A program made the translations under genes and the position numbers. A stretch of DNA of 64,000 nucleotides, taken from assembly GCF_900168115.1 (NCBI RefSeq), contig NZ_FUZC01000008.1:1-64000 (forward strand). Direction: 5' to 3'. The stretch is from Salegentibacter salinarum. GTDB lineage: Bacteria > Bacteroidota > Bacteroidia > Flavobacteriales > Flavobacteriaceae. This document shows, piece by piece, positions 1-9,661 of the stretch (within the stretch, counting starts at the first letter, position 1; every line of letters begins with the position of its first letter). Below the pieces are notes generated by a model, which saw only the letters and a program-made list of their open reading frames with translations, was not told the origin of the DNA and ran no database searches.

Positions 1-98
1 TTAGAACGTAAATTAGGGAACCGCCCAGTACGGAACCGTATGCTGGGTGGTGTGGGAGGACAGGTAGGGAAATAATCCTTACCTTTCTACCCGATCAT
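1..98 (+). mobile_element. 3' end of a group II intron (domains V and VI)
   Basis: Bases 20-51 fold like group II intron domain V: a 9-bp lower stem (20-28 with 43-51), a 2-nt bulge on the 3' side (41-42), and a 4-bp upper stem closed by the loop GAAC. A second hairpin, roughly 62-87, fits domain VI, and the sequence CTACCCGAT just after it resembles a typical group II 3' boundary ending in AY. The reverse transcriptase/maturase, if present, lies left of the window. The fold was worked out by eye; the exact 3' splice site is inferred. Confidence 0.68.
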
Positions 99-165
99 TA
101 TACTAACATTATTATTCGAATACTTTTTTTGCTATTTTTACCCCATAACTTAACACCTACTTATT

Positions 166-1158
166 TTGAAATTTAAAGCTAAATACCTCATTCTATTTTT
201 ATTGTTTTCCGTTAATTCCTTTGCCCAGGAAGATGTAAATCGGTTCGTTAATGAAATGCTATTTATAGCAGACGAATTTGCTACTCCTGCGGCCGAAGGT
301 GCATCTTATCAAGCCGGAGCCGGCTGGTTTACTTCTGCTACGGCGATAAAACCGTGGAAGGTCGAAGTTTCTTTTCATGGAAACGCTTTATTTGTGCCTT
401 CTAACCGACAAACTTTTACTATTTCCAATAATGAACTTCAAAATGTACATGAGGATGGGTCTGCAATATTGAGTCTTCGTGGGGATGAAAGTAATGCAGT
501 TATTCCTACCGCGTTTGGTGGGGAAACCGATGTTTATTTTGAAGGAAATGTTTTGGGACAATCCTTTGAATTTCAAGCATTGGAAGGGGTGAATAAAAGT
601 ATGGTGGCATACCCATTTGTTCAGGCAAGTGTCGGTTTACCTCATGAAACTGAATTCGCTGCAAGGTTTCTCCCACAGTTAACCGTGGATGGAGTGGCTT
701 TTACTACCTATGGTGCGGCTATAAAACATAATTTCTCGCAATACTTCCGCTTTAATCAGGAAGAGGATTTTCAGGCTGCAGCTATTATTGCTTATAATAA
801 ATTTAATGTAGAATACGAATTCCCTGCAATTGATATTCCAAATGTGGCTAATCTTAATCTTATAGATGTCAATGCTAATTTATGGATGGCATCAGTTATG
901 GGATCTAAATTGTACGGCGATAGTTTTGAAGTTTTTGGAGCTTTAGGAGCCACTAATTCTAATTTTCATTACGCCATGGGAGGCAGTGGACCTGTATTGG
1001 GACAAATTAATAGCGCTCTTGGTGGTCTAGATCAAAGTCAGGCGCAATTTAAAGCCGATTTAGGTTTCAATTTTTATTTCGACCGTTTTAAAATTAGTAC
1101 CATGGCAACCGCAGGTAAGTTTTTCCATCTTAATGCCGGCTTGCATTTTAGAATATAA
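166..1158 (+). CDS. Outer membrane beta-barrel-like protein of unknown function (DUF6588-like)
   Basis: A 330-residue protein with an N-terminal signal peptide (residues 1-20, ending SFAQ). The rest is rich in alternating aromatic and small residues and ends in an aromatic strand (LNAGLHFRI), as expected of an outer membrane beta-barrel. It looks like the flavobacterial family I know as DUF6588; this is recognition by appearance only. The start is a TTG giving MKFKAKY, and no better ATG precedes the signal peptide. It lies just after the group II intron end and 91 bases before mdh, but mdh has its own promoter, so the two need not be co-transcribed. Confidence 0.6.
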   Translation: MKFKAKYLILFLLFSVNSFAQEDVNRFVNEMLFIADEFATPAAEGASYQAGAGWFTSATAIKPWKVEVSFHGNALFVPSNRQTFTISNNELQNVHEDGSAILSLRGDESNAVIPTAFGGETDVYFEGNVLGQSFEFQALEGVNKSMVAYPFVQASVGLPHETEFAARFLPQLTVDGVAFTTYGAAIKHNFSQYFRFNQEEDFQAAAIIAYNKFNVEYEFPAIDIPNVANLNLIDVNANLWMASVMGSKLYGDSFEVFGALGATNSNFHYAMGGSGPVLGQINSALGGLDQSQAQFKADLGFNFYFDRFKISTMATAGKFFHLNAGLHFRI

Positions 1159-1206
1159 CCCCCATAGTTTTAACCATATCTTATAGTAATACTATATCAA
1201 TATTCG

Positions 1207-1214
1207 TATTTTTG
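1207..1214 (+). promoter_or_regulatory. Bacteroidetes-type -7 box upstream of mdh
   Basis: TATTTTTG matches the TAnnTTTG consensus of the Bacteroidetes housekeeping sigma factor and sits about 35 bases before the mdh ATG. A clear -33 TTG was not identified. Confidence 0.45.
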
Positions 1215-1249
1215 AGATCAAATATTAATCGATTTAAATATAATATAAG

Positions 1250-2176
1250 ATGAAAGTTACTATAGTAGGAGCAGGTGCCGTGGGCGCCAGTTGTGCAGAA
1301 TATGTTGCTATTAAAGATTTTGCTTCAGAAGTGGTTTTACTCGATATTAAAGAAGGAGTAGCCGAAGGTAAAGCAATGGATTTAATGCAAACCGCAACGT
1401 TAAACGGTTTTGATACTAAAATTACAGGAACTACAAACGATTATTCTAAAACTGCAGGCAGTGATGTGGCAGTAATTACCAGTGGAATTCCGCGTAAACC
1501 GGGAATGACGCGTGAGGAATTAATAGGAATAAACGCTGGGATTGTAAAAGAAGTTTCTTCAAACCTTATTAAACATTCTCCAAACGTAACCTTAATTGTG
1601 GTAAGTAATCCTATGGATACTATGACTTACCTTGTACATAAAACTACCGGACTTCCAAAAAATAAGATTATTGGGATGGGTGGAGCTTTAGATAGCGCCC
1701 GTTTTAAATATAGACTAAGCGAAGCTTTAGAATGCCCACCATCTGATGTTGATGGGATGGTAATTGGAGGCCACAGTGATACCGGGATGGTGCCTTTAAC
1801 AAGATTGGCAACAAGAAATTCGGTTCCTGTTTCAGCATTTTTATCTGAAGATCGCTTAAACCAGGTTTCAGAAGATACTAAAGTTGGTGGGGCAACCCTT
1901 ACCAAATTATTAGGTACCAGTGCCTGGTATGCGCCGGGAGCTGCAGTTTCGGCTTTAGTTCAGGCAATTGCCTGTGATCAGAAAAAGATGTTCCCATGTT
2001 CAGCTATGCTGGATGGAGAATATGGACTAAGTGATATTTGTATAGGTGTGCCTGCAATTCTTGGAAAAGACGGACTTGAAAAAATCGTTGAAATAGAATT
2101 AAATGATGCAGAGGCTAATAAAATTAAGGAAAGTGCTGAAGGTGTGAAGAAGACTAATGCATTGTTAGAACTTTAA
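1250..2176 (+). CDS. mdh: Malate dehydrogenase (NAD-dependent)
   Basis: Cytosolic enzyme of the citric acid cycle interconverting malate and oxaloacetate. The 308-residue length suits the LDH-like malate dehydrogenases of Bacteroidetes. The Rossmann glycine motif GAGAVG is at residues 7-12, and Asp32 at the end of the second strand predicts NAD rather than NADP use. Arg82 and Arg88 in PRKPGMTREE are the substrate-binding and mobile-loop arginines. NPMD follows at 120-123. Asp148 and Arg151 (ALDSAR) and catalytic His175 (GGHSD) complete the active site. It appears to be monocistronic, between its own promoter box and a strong terminator. Confidence 0.97.
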   Translation: MKVTIVGAGAVGASCAEYVAIKDFASEVVLLDIKEGVAEGKAMDLMQTATLNGFDTKITGTTNDYSKTAGSDVAVITSGIPRKPGMTREELIGINAGIVKEVSSNLIKHSPNVTLIVVSNPMDTMTYLVHKTTGLPKNKIIGMGGALDSARFKYRLSEALECPPSDVDGMVIGGHSDTGMVPLTRLATRNSVPVSAFLSEDRLNQVSEDTKVGGATLTKLLGTSAWYAPGAAVSALVQAIACDQKKMFPCSAMLDGEYGLSDICIGVPAILGKDGLEKIVEIELNDAEANKIKESAEGVKKTNALLEL

Positions 2177-2201
2177 GCAGCTTCAAATCTTAAAATTTAT
2201 C

Positions 2202-2232
2202 AAAAAAGGCCGCAAATTCTGCGGTCTTTTTT
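2202..2232 (+). terminator. Rho-independent terminator after mdh
   Basis: A 7-bp stem (GGCCGCA with TGCGGTC, one G-T pair) around AATTC is flanked by A and T runs, 26 bases after the mdh stop. The flanking runs could let it act in both directions. Confidence 0.88.
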
Positions 2233-2266
2233 ATGTTTAAAAGTTAAATTATTCAAAAAAAAATTG

Positions 2267-2297
2267 TTGGGATTTCATTTATGAAACCCTATATTTG
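2267..2297 (+). promoter_or_regulatory. Promoter of secDF
   Basis: TATATTTG at 2290-2297 matches TAnnTTTG, and a TTG at 2267-2269 lies 20 bases upstream, a normal spacing for the -33 element. The predicted start leaves a leader of about 35-40 bases. Confidence 0.6.
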
Positions 2298-2340
2298 TCC
2301 GTTTTTAAAATCGACCTAATTAATTATAACTTAAGGAATA

Positions 2341-5300
2341 ATGCAGAACAAAGGACTGATTAAGGTTTTTGCAATTTTATTTGGGCTGGTATGTATATAT
2401 CAGTTGTCTTTTACTTTTATTACCAATAATGTAGAAAGTGAAGCTGAAGATTTTGCCAGGCAAAGAATTAGCGAAAATGTAGAAGATTACTCGGCGTTGA
2501 GAGATGCTGAAGAAGAAAGGTATCTTGATTCGGTAGCGAATAACGAGGTAATTGCCGGTATCACTTATACTGACGCGAAAGACAAAGAGCTAAATAAAGG
2601 GCTTGACCTTAAAGGAGGGATTAACGTAATCCTTCAAATTTCGGTTAAAGATATTCTTGCCGGATTAGCTAATAATACCGATGATCCTGCTTTTAACCAG
2701 GCCATTGCTGAAGCTGATGAAGCTGCAACAGATAGCCAGGATGATTATATTGATCTTTTCTTTGAAGCTTTTAATGATATCCCCGATGCCAGACTTGCAT
2801 CTCCAGATATCTTTGCTAATAAAACCTTAAGTGACGAGATCAATTTTGATATGTCTAATGACGACGTTGAAACCGTTATTAGAAGAAAGGTTGATGAATC
2901 TATTACTTCAGCTTTTGAAGTATTGAGAAAGCGTATTGATAAGTTTGGGGTGACCCAACCAAATATTCAGCGCTTAGGAAATTCAGGAAGAATTCTTGTT
3001 GAATTACCGGGTGCAAAAGATATTAATCGTGTACAAGGTTTACTGCAAAGTACAGCGCAGCTTGAATTCTGGCACGTTTACAAAAACACAGAATTAGGTA
3101 ACTTTTTATCTCAGGCTAATAACGTTCTTAAGGATGTTGTAAATGAAGATGAAGTAGAAGCCGAAACTCAAACTGATACTACAGCAACAGAAAGCGATAG
3201 CGATATAGATGAACTTCTTGCTGAAAGCGAAGATGATACTACAGAAGTAGCTACAGGCAATAATCCTTTATTTGAATTAGTGCAAAGTCCGGGCTTCCAG
3301 GGAGGTCCTGTAATTGCATATTTTTCTGTTCAGGATACTGCTAAAGTTAATAATTACCTTGAAATGTCTCAGGTAAGATCTGTTCTTCCTGCAGATCAAC
3401 GTTACGCTAAATTTGCCTGGGGAATCCCGGAAGACGAAGAAGGTGTAGTTGGTCTTTATGCATTAAAAGGTAACCGTAATATGGAGCCACCTCTTAGTGG
3501 TGATGTAATTACAGATGCGCAACAAACTTACGACCAAATGGGCCGTGTTGCTGTGTCTATGCAAATGGACGGAAGAGGAGCTAAGATGTGGGAAGAAATG
3601 ACCGGAGAGGCTTCTACTCAACAGAGCAATATTGCGATTGTTTTAGATAATACTGTTTATTCTGCTCCGGGTGTTTCAACCGGGCCTATTTCAGGTGGAA
3701 GAAGTGAAATTAGTGGAGACTTTAGCATTACTGAAGGTCAGGATTTGGCCAACGTGCTTAGAGCTGGTAAACTTCCGGCTTCTGCAGATATTATTCAGAG
3801 TGAAATTGTAGGACCAAGTTTAGGTCAGGAAGCTATAGACAGCGGGATCTGGTCTTTCGGGATCGCCCTTATTTTCGTATTGATATGGATGATTTTTTAC
3901 TATGGTAAGGCCGGTCTTTTTGCCGATGTTGCCCTTGCAGTAAACATCTTATTTATCTTCGGAATTCTTGCCGGTTTAGGTGCTGTGTTAACTTTACCTG
4001 GTATTGCCGGTATTGTATTAACCATTGGTATCTCGGTAGATGCAAACGTACTTATTTTTGAAAGGATTCGTGAAGAACTTGCCAAAGGAAAAATGCAGAA
4101 AGATGCGATTAAAGATGGTTTCAACAACGCACTTTCTTCAATTTTAGATGCGAATATTACTACCGGTTTAACTGGTTTTATCTTATTGATCTTAGGTACA
4201 GGTCCAATTAAAGGTTTTGCCACTACCTTATTAATAGGTATCGCAACTTCGTTATTTACCGCAATTTTCATCACCAGGTTATTTATTGATGGTTATGGGA
4301 AAAATGGAAAATCTCTTGAGTTCTCTACAGGTGCAACCAAGAATCTTTTTAGAAACGTAAAAGTAGATTGGCTTGGAAAACGTAAGGTAGCTTATGTGAT
4401 TTCCGGGATTTTAATTATTCTTAGTGTTGGTTCTTTATTAGTACAGGGACTAAACCAGGGAGTTGATTTTCTTGGAGGTAGAACCTATACCGTTCGTTTT
4501 GATCAGGATGTGAATCCTACCGATGTTGAACAGGATCTTATCGCTGAATTTGGAAGTGCCGAAGCAAAAACTTTCGGGCCAAACAACCAGTTGAAGATCA
4601 CTACAAAATATAAAGTTGATGAAGAAAGTACAGCAGTAGATAACGAGATTCAACAATCTATGTTTGATGCTTTACAATCTTATCTTCCTGCCGATCTTAC
4701 TTTCGATGAGTTTACTACTGGCGGTGCCGAAAAAGAAATCGGGATTATGCAGTCTATGAAAGTAGGCCCAACCATTGCCGATGATATTAAGAATGACTCT
4801 TTCTGGGCAATTTTAGGATCGCTCGTGGTTATTTTCCTTTACATCTTACTGCGATTTAGAAAATGGCAGTTTAGTATTGGTGCCGTTGCCGCAGTAGCGC
4901 ATGATGTTATTATAGTCCTTGGTATTTTCTCACTACTTTATAAAGTGATGCCATTTAGTATGGAAATTAACCAGGCCTTTATCGCCGCAATTCTTACCGT
5001 AATTGGTTACTCCTTGAACGATACCGTGGTAGTGTTTGATAGGATTAGGGAATTTGTGAACGAGCATACCAGCTGGCCATTAGGCAGAACGGTAAATAGC
5101 GCTTTAGATAGTACTATTAGCCGTACGTTGAATACCTCGCTTACCACCTTAATTGTATTACTTGCCATCTTCATCTTTGGAGGTGAAAGCATTAGAGGCT
5201 TTATGTTTGCCTTGATTATTGGTGTAATTGTAGGTACTTATTCCTCTTTATTTATCGCAACTCCTGTTATGTTTGACAGTGTAACCGATAGATCTAAGCT

Positions 5301-5349
5301 TGAAGAAAAAAAGAAAATTGAAGAAGATTCTGAAGCAACTACTGTTTAA
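2341..5349 (+). CDS. secDF: Protein translocase subunit SecDF (fused)
   Basis: Inner-membrane accessory of the Sec translocon that uses the proton gradient to help pull proteins across and release them in the periplasm. The 1002-residue protein joins SecD and SecF, the usual arrangement in this phylum. The first membrane helix is at residues 7-27, and the SecD motif DLKGGI begins at Asp89. The SecD membrane motif GISVDANVLIFERIREE covers 563-579. The SecF half starts near 705 with DFLGGRTY and carries its matching motif NDTVVVFDRIRE around 893-904. A strongly acidic, low-complexity insert (about 265-305) lies in the periplasmic part of SecD and is probably a variable loop. Monocistronic, with clear promoter and terminator. 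Confidence 0.97.
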   Translation: MQNKGLIKVFAILFGLVCIYQLSFTFITNNVESEAEDFARQRISENVEDYSALRDAEEERYLDSVANNEVIAGITYTDAKDKELNKGLDLKGGINVILQISVKDILAGLANNTDDPAFNQAIAEADEAATDSQDDYIDLFFEAFNDIPDARLASPDIFANKTLSDEINFDMSNDDVETVIRRKVDESITSAFEVLRKRIDKFGVTQPNIQRLGNSGRILVELPGAKDINRVQGLLQSTAQLEFWHVYKNTELGNFLSQANNVLKDVVNEDEVEAETQTDTTATESDSDIDELLAESEDDTTEVATGNNPLFELVQSPGFQGGPVIAYFSVQDTAKVNNYLEMSQVRSVLPADQRYAKFAWGIPEDEEGVVGLYALKGNRNMEPPLSGDVITDAQQTYDQMGRVAVSMQMDGRGAKMWEEMTGEASTQQSNIAIVLDNTVYSAPGVSTGPISGGRSEISGDFSITEGQDLANVLRAGKLPASADIIQSEIVGPSLGQEAIDSGIWSFGIALIFVLIWMIFYYGKAGLFADVALAVNILFIFGILAGLGAVLTLPGIAGIVLTIGISVDANVLIFERIREELAKGKMQKDAIKDGFNNALSSILDANITTGLTGFILLILGTGPIKGFATTLLIGIATSLFTAIFITRLFIDGYGKNGKSLEFSTGATKNLFRNVKVDWLGKRKVAYVISGILIILSVGSLLVQGLNQGVDFLGGRTYTVRFDQDVNPTDVEQDLIAEFGSAEAKTFGPNNQLKITTKYKVDEESTAVDNEIQQSMFDALQSYLPADLTFDEFTTGGAEKEIGIMQSMKVGPTIADDIKNDSFWAILGSLVVIFLYILLRFRKWQFSIGAVAAVAHDVIIVLGIFSLLYKVMPFSMEINQAFIAAILTVIGYSLNDTVVVFDRIREFVNEHTSWPLGRTVNSALDSTISRTLNTSLTTLIVLLAIFIFGGESIRGFMFALIIGVIVGTYSSLFIATPVMFDSVTDRSKLEEKKKIEEDSEATTV

Positions 5350-5374
5350 GAATTCTTCAGGAAGTATATAAAGT

Positions 5375-5405
5375 AAAAAGCGCTCCAAATTGGAGCGCTT
5401 TTTTA
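5375..5405 (+). terminator. Rho-independent terminator after secDF
   Basis: A nearly perfect inverted repeat (AGCGCTCCA with TGGAGCGCT around AAT) is followed by six Ts and preceded by five As, 25 bases after the secDF stop. Confidence 0.92.
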
Positions 5406-5443
5406 TTTTAGTTGATATCAGGTTTTAGAAAGCCCAGGTCCTA

Positions 5444-6461
5444 ATGGTTTTATTTTGGAAACATCAGCGTATACTGCTTGTTTTTGGGTTAAACTTGAAT
5501 ATTTGGGTGGTACAACAAGTATTAGAGCATTTTGAAGAAACTGTGACTATTCAACGAAAATGCATTGAATTAAATAGAAAGATTCACATTAAAATTTTTA
5601 AAAATAGTTTTTTGAATCAGGGGAATGATTACGAGAGAACTTTCACTTTTCTCGATGTTATTGAAGATTGTCAAGAAGCAATTGACGAGTGTATAAGCAT
5701 CCCAGACGAAAATATTACCCAAAGGACAAGCCTTTATATTTAGGGAGTTCTTCAAGCGATTTATTGTCAGCAAGATGGTCTATTCCATCTTTGCAGAACT
5801 TTGACTGACAACAAAATTAAAAAGGTCAATCAACTATTTGAATTATTTGAACTGGACAATCAAATTAGAATAGTTAGAGATGATATTGCAGACATCCCGC
5901 CGACAGAAATTTTGGAAAGGAATTTTATTATTTAAATAAAGGAGGAAATTCAAAATACCAATTTACTTATGCAGGTTACAATCCTAAATTTAAATCAGTC
6001 AAGGTGAATTTGAAAGATTTTATTGATAAACAACCGACCTTCACTCACGCAATATTGGATTTCATTGCGGAACATATTTCAACCAAAATAAAAGATATTA
6101 AAAGTAAATTCAAACAAATGAAGCTAGCAAACATAATTAAAGGTACAGACGGATCAATGCAGCTTATAAATAGGGGAATAATCAATAATTATCATTCTTG
6201 CCTCGATAGGGGTTAAAGATGTCACTGATAAAACCGAATCTCTTAAATTCGAATTGAAAAAAAGATAAAATACTGATTCACATATTTATTTTGATGATGT
6301 TTTAGAACTTACCGACCACATTCTTTTAAAACTTACGGAGGGATAAACGTGGTCTAATAGAAAATAATATTCCAGCAAGAGTTTATATGGCGAGCTTAGA
6401 TAATCAGTTAACGTATTTAAATAATTCACTTGAGGAATTGGACCGAGAGTTTGTAGAATAA
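5444..6461 (+). pseudogene. Decayed gene, probably a HEPN-like protein
   Basis: Three or more reading-frame pieces read as one broken protein of roughly 330 residues. The first piece (5444-5743) ends in TAG but continues in the same frame to 5935 with a sensible sequence (YCQQDGLFHLCRTLTDNKIK). The frame then shifts near 5935, and a piece visible from about 5941 runs to 6216, followed by further fragments up to LEELDREFVE and a stop at 6459-6461. The stretch RDDIADIP sits where I would expect the R-x4-6-H motif (RNDIxGHP) of HEPN-type proteins; if so, the histidine is lost. The family call is from memory of related proteins. No other gene is seen in this interval. Confidence 0.62.
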
Positions 6462-6509
6462 ACACTATCCAGCAATGGCTATTTGCAAGGATGTATGTAA
6501 ATTCAAGCC

Positions 6510-7004
6510 CTAATCTATCCGCTGGAAATCTATTTTATCCCCAACTTCAATATTCCAGTCGTTGGCAAGGCCTGCGTTTAATTCAAGGACAAATTGAGCA
6601 GGTTCTTCAGAGGGTAGAGAAGTTTCGTCCTGGGGTTGGGCATTTTTTTGAAAACTCACTGCGGTACTATCTGAAGCAAAATAAATAATATCTAAGGCTA
6701 TATAAGTGTTTTTCATATAAAAAGCCCTGGGCGCTTCATTTTCATAAATAAAAAGCATTCCCTGTTCGTCTTCCATACTTTCACGATACATTAAACCCGT
6801 TTCCCTTTCGTAGGTATTATCGGCAATTTCAATGTCAATTTGCTTTATCGTATCTCCGTTAGGTTTCAGCAAAGTTGCTTCCCCTTCCTTAGTGAAAGTT
6901 ATTTCTTCGGTTTCAATGGGTGCTTCGGTAGTATTATCGTCTTTACAGGAAGATAAGAATGAGACCGCTACAAGAGCCGATAAAATTATGGATTTACGTA
7001 TCAT
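6510..7004 (-). CDS. DUF192 lipoprotein
   Basis: A 164-residue protein with a lipoprotein signal peptide; the lipobox ends at Cys20 (FLSSC), so it should be lipid-anchored, probably facing the periplasm. Residues about 50-160 form a DUF192 domain, with the typical ETGLMYRESMEDEQGMLF and ARAFYMKNT-like pattern (RAFYMKNTYIALDIIYF) and a C-terminal LELNAGLANDWNIEVGD. The molecular function of DUF192 is not established. It is the last gene of a minus-strand operon and its start overlaps the end of lgt by 4 bases, so the two are translationally coupled. It is suggestive, though not proof of a link, that a lipoprotein is encoded with the enzyme that lipidates lipoproteins. Confidence 0.9.
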   Translation of the reverse strand: MIRKSIILSALVAVSFLSSCKDDNTTEAPIETEEITFTKEGEATLLKPNGDTIKQIDIEIADNTYERETGLMYRESMEDEQGMLFIYENEAPRAFYMKNTYIALDIIYFASDSTAVSFQKNAQPQDETSLPSEEPAQFVLELNAGLANDWNIEVGDKIDFQRID

Positions 7005-7822
7005 ACGGTTCTGGGTTTGGTAGGACGATACATAAAGTACAATCCGGCTATTATAAACGGAATACTAAGCCATTGCCCTGTGTTTAATAACCATGTGGTT
7101 CGCTCTTCTACCTGTGGTTCTTTTACAAATTCTACAAAGAATCTTACTGTCCAAAGTAAAACCAGGAACAAGCCGAAAAGATAGCCTACTTTATGGCGTT
7201 TTTCGGTTTTCCAGTATAAATACCATAACAGGACAAAGATTAATAAATAACAGAAAGATTCATATAATTGTGCAGGGTGTCGTGGAAATGTTTCCCCCAA
7301 ATTTGCGAAAATCACTCCATAATCTGAGTTGGTGGGTTTTCCTATAATTTCAGAATTCATAAAATTTCCTATTCTTACAAAGATCGCCCCACTTGCTACG
7401 GGAATTACAATTCGGTCTAAAACCCAAAGGACGGGTTTGTCTAAAACGCGTTTACGGTAAAGGTACATTGCGATAATAATCCCAATAGCGGCACCGTGAC
7501 TGGCTAACCCTCTAAAGCCGGTAAATTCAAATTCTGGTTCAAAACGAACCGGTAAGAATATTTCCAGTAAATGATTTTGAAAATAATCCCAATCATAAAA
7601 AATAACGTGACCTAATCTCGCACCGATCAATGTGGCTAAAACCGTGTAAATAAAAAGCGAATCCAGTTTCTCTATCGCGATTTTTTCTTTTACAAAAATG
7701 CTTTTCATGATATACCAGCCAAGTCCGAAGGCTATCAAAAACATTAAACTGTAATAGTGAAGGGTGAAAAAACCTAAGTCTAAACCTTCTGAAGGGCTCC
7801 AGGTGATCGCGTTAAAAAGCAT
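7001..7822 (-). CDS. lgt: Prolipoprotein diacylglyceryl transferase
   Basis: Inner-membrane enzyme that transfers diacylglycerol from phosphatidylglycerol to the lipobox cysteine, the first step of lipoprotein maturation. It is 273 residues long with about seven membrane segments. Family motifs are present: GARLGHV at 67-73, the essential His109 in SHGAAIG, the signature RIGNFMNSEIIG at 150-161, and RHPAQLYE at 181-188. It overlaps the DUF192 gene downstream and lies 50 bases after yidD. Many lipoproteins in this window, including SusD, XusE and xylanases, would depend on it. Confidence 0.97.
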   Translation of the reverse strand: MLFNAITWSPSEGLDLGFFTLHYYSLMFLIAFGLGWYIMKSIFVKEKIAIEKLDSLFIYTVLATLIGARLGHVIFYDWDYFQNHLLEIFLPVRFEPEFEFTGFRGLASHGAAIGIIIAMYLYRKRVLDKPVLWVLDRIVIPVASGAIFVRIGNFMNSEIIGKPTNSDYGVIFANLGETFPRHPAQLYESFCYLLIFVLLWYLYWKTEKRHKVGYLFGLFLVLLWTVRFFVEFVKEPQVEERTTWLLNTGQWLSIPFIIAGLYFMYRPTKPRTV

Positions 7823-7872
7823 AAATTAAAATTGATTAGTAGGGTAAAGATACATATTTGCAAGTAGTTGCC

Positions 7873-8118
7873 CTATATTTTGGTTTCTGTTTTTTCGGGA
7901 ACCGGGTCATAGCCTTTTCCTCCCCAGGGATTGCAGCTAAAAATACGTTTTAAACTTAACCAACCGCCTTTAAAAACTCCAAAGCGTTGCAAAGCGGTTA
8001 AACTGTATTGTGAACAGGTTGGCGTATACCTGCAAGTTGCAGGGGTTAAGGGAGAAATAAAGTTTCGATAAAATTTCACCAACAGGATAAACGGATATGC
8101 CAGCCATTTTTTAAGCAT
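7873..8118 (-). CDS. yidD: Membrane protein insertion efficiency factor YidD
   Basis: A short membrane-associated protein of 81 residues thought to help YidC-dependent insertion of membrane proteins. The signature is complete: an amphipathic N terminus ([19 protein letters not shown]), then [10 protein letters not shown] with Cys29 and Cys35, then [24 protein letters not shown] with Cys62. It lies between cysS (22 bases upstream) and lgt on the same strand, apparently in one transcript. Confidence 0.96.
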   Translation of the reverse strand: MLKKWLAYPFILLVKFYRNFISPLTPATCRYTPTCSQYSLTALQRFGVFKGGWLSLKRIFSCNPWGGKGYDPVPEKTETKI

Positions 8119-8140
8119 CTTCGTTTATCCTGTTTTATAG

Positions 8141-9625
8141 TTATTTAATTGAGAAGGTAGTGCCTTCTTTCCCGTCTTTAAGCTGAATACCCATTTCCTG
8201 TAATTGATCCCTAATTTGATCACTTAAAGCAAAATCTTTATTGTTCCTAGCTTCAGCACGAAGTTTTATAAGCAATTCTATAGTTGAAGAAAGCTTATCT
8301 GAAGTATCATTATTTTCTGAAACCTTATCTAAAAGTCCCAATACATCAAACATAAAAGCCGACATTGTTTTTTGCAATTCATCTTTATCTTCAGCAGTGA
8401 TTTTAGCAGCTTCTTCCTTGATGTTGTTAATCATTTTAACCGCATCAAAAAGTTTTGCAATTAAGATTGGGCTGTTAAAATCATCATTCATCGCATCATA
8501 GCAAGACTGTTTCCAGGCTTTAACATCTACGCTGGATTTTTCTGAAACCGGAAGTTCATCTATGGCGTGGAAAGCATCCATTAATCGGTTAAATCCTTTT
8601 TCGCTTGCTTTTAAAGCTTCATCTGAAAAATCCAGAATGCTTCGGTAATTCGCTTGAAGCATAAAAAACCTTGTTACATTTGGCGAAAACGGCTTATCTA
8701 AAATGTCATTGTTTCCGGAGAAAATTTCTTCCGGAAGGATATTATTCCCGGTGCTTTTAGCCATTTTCTTTCCATTTAAAGTAAGCATATTAGCGTGCAA
8801 CCAGTAATTAACCGGATTTTTCCCCGTAGCTGCTTCTCCTTGTGCAATTTCACATTCGTGGTGAGGGAATTTTAAGTCCATTCCGCCGCCGTGAATATCA
8901 AATTCTTCTCCCAGGTATTTGGTGCTCATTACAGTACACTCTAAATGCCAGCCGGGAAAACCGTCACTCCAGGGTGATGGCCAACGCATAATATGCTGTG
9001 GTTCGGCTTTTTTCCAAAGCGCAAAATCCTGCGGATTCTTTTTATCGCTTTGCGCTGCAAGTTCACGGGTATTGGCAATCATATTGTCAATATCCCTACC
9101 GCTTAATTTACCGTAATGATTGGTTTCATTGAATTTCTTCACATCAAAATAAACTGAACCATTTACCTCGTAAGCGAAACCTTTTTCAAGGATGGTTTTC
9201 ACTATTTCAATTTGCTCAACAATATGACCGGTAGCCGTAGGCTCTATACTTGGCGGTAAATTGTTGAATTTCTGCAGAATATTATGAAAATCTATGGTGT
9301 AGCGTTGCACTACCTCCATAGGTTCAATTTGTTCTAAACGCGCTTTTTTAGCAATTCTATCTTCCCCGCTGTCAGCATCATTTTCCAAATGACCGGCATC
9401 GGTGATATTTCTAACGTATCTAACTTTGTATCCCAGGTGTTTCAGGTATCTAAAAATTAAATCGAAAGAAATAAAAGTCCGGCAATTACCTAAATGAACA
9501 TTACTATAAACAGTGGGGCCACAAACATACATTCCAACATTTCCTTCATTTATGGGTTCAAAGATTTCCTTTTCCCCGCTCATAGAATTGTACATTTTTA
9601 AGCGTTGTTCCTGGTAAAGCGCCAT
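8141..9625 (-). CDS. cysS: Cysteinyl-tRNA synthetase
   Basis: Class I synthetase charging tRNA-Cys. Its 494 residues match the family. The HIGH-type motif reads HLGN at 44-47 and the KMSKS-type loop reads KMAKS at 287-291. The zinc site is visible as Cys35, Cys230, His255 and Glu259 (FPHHECE region), by comparison with the Escherichia coli enzyme. The catalytic core is followed by a helical anticodon-binding region. It follows folE by 36 bases on the minus strand and leads into yidD and lgt. Confidence 0.98.
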   Translation of the reverse strand: MALYQEQRLKMYNSMSGEKEIFEPINEGNVGMYVCGPTVYSNVHLGNCRTFISFDLIFRYLKHLGYKVRYVRNITDAGHLENDADSGEDRIAKKARLEQIEPMEVVQRYTIDFHNILQKFNNLPPSIEPTATGHIVEQIEIVKTILEKGFAYEVNGSVYFDVKKFNETNHYGKLSGRDIDNMIANTRELAAQSDKKNPQDFALWKKAEPQHIMRWPSPWSDGFPGWHLECTVMSTKYLGEEFDIHGGGMDLKFPHHECEIAQGEAATGKNPVNYWLHANMLTLNGKKMAKSTGNNILPEEIFSGNNDILDKPFSPNVTRFFMLQANYRSILDFSDEALKASEKGFNRLMDAFHAIDELPVSEKSSVDVKAWKQSCYDAMNDDFNSPILIAKLFDAVKMINNIKEEAAKITAEDKDELQKTMSAFMFDVLGLLDKVSENNDTSDKLSSTIELLIKLRAEARNNKDFALSDQIRDQLQEMGIQLKDGKEGTTFSIK

Positions 9626-9661
9626 AGATAGTTTGTTGTTGATTATTAAAAAATAAAAGTT

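Noticed and set aside
3900-4274. 124-residue frame opposite secDF
   Set aside because: It is a shadow of the transmembrane part of secDF; its composition mirrors the helix repeats and it lies wholly inside a certain gene.
6491-6688. 65-residue plus-strand frame opposite the DUF192 gene
   Set aside because: It is antisense to a clear DUF192 domain and shows no independent support.
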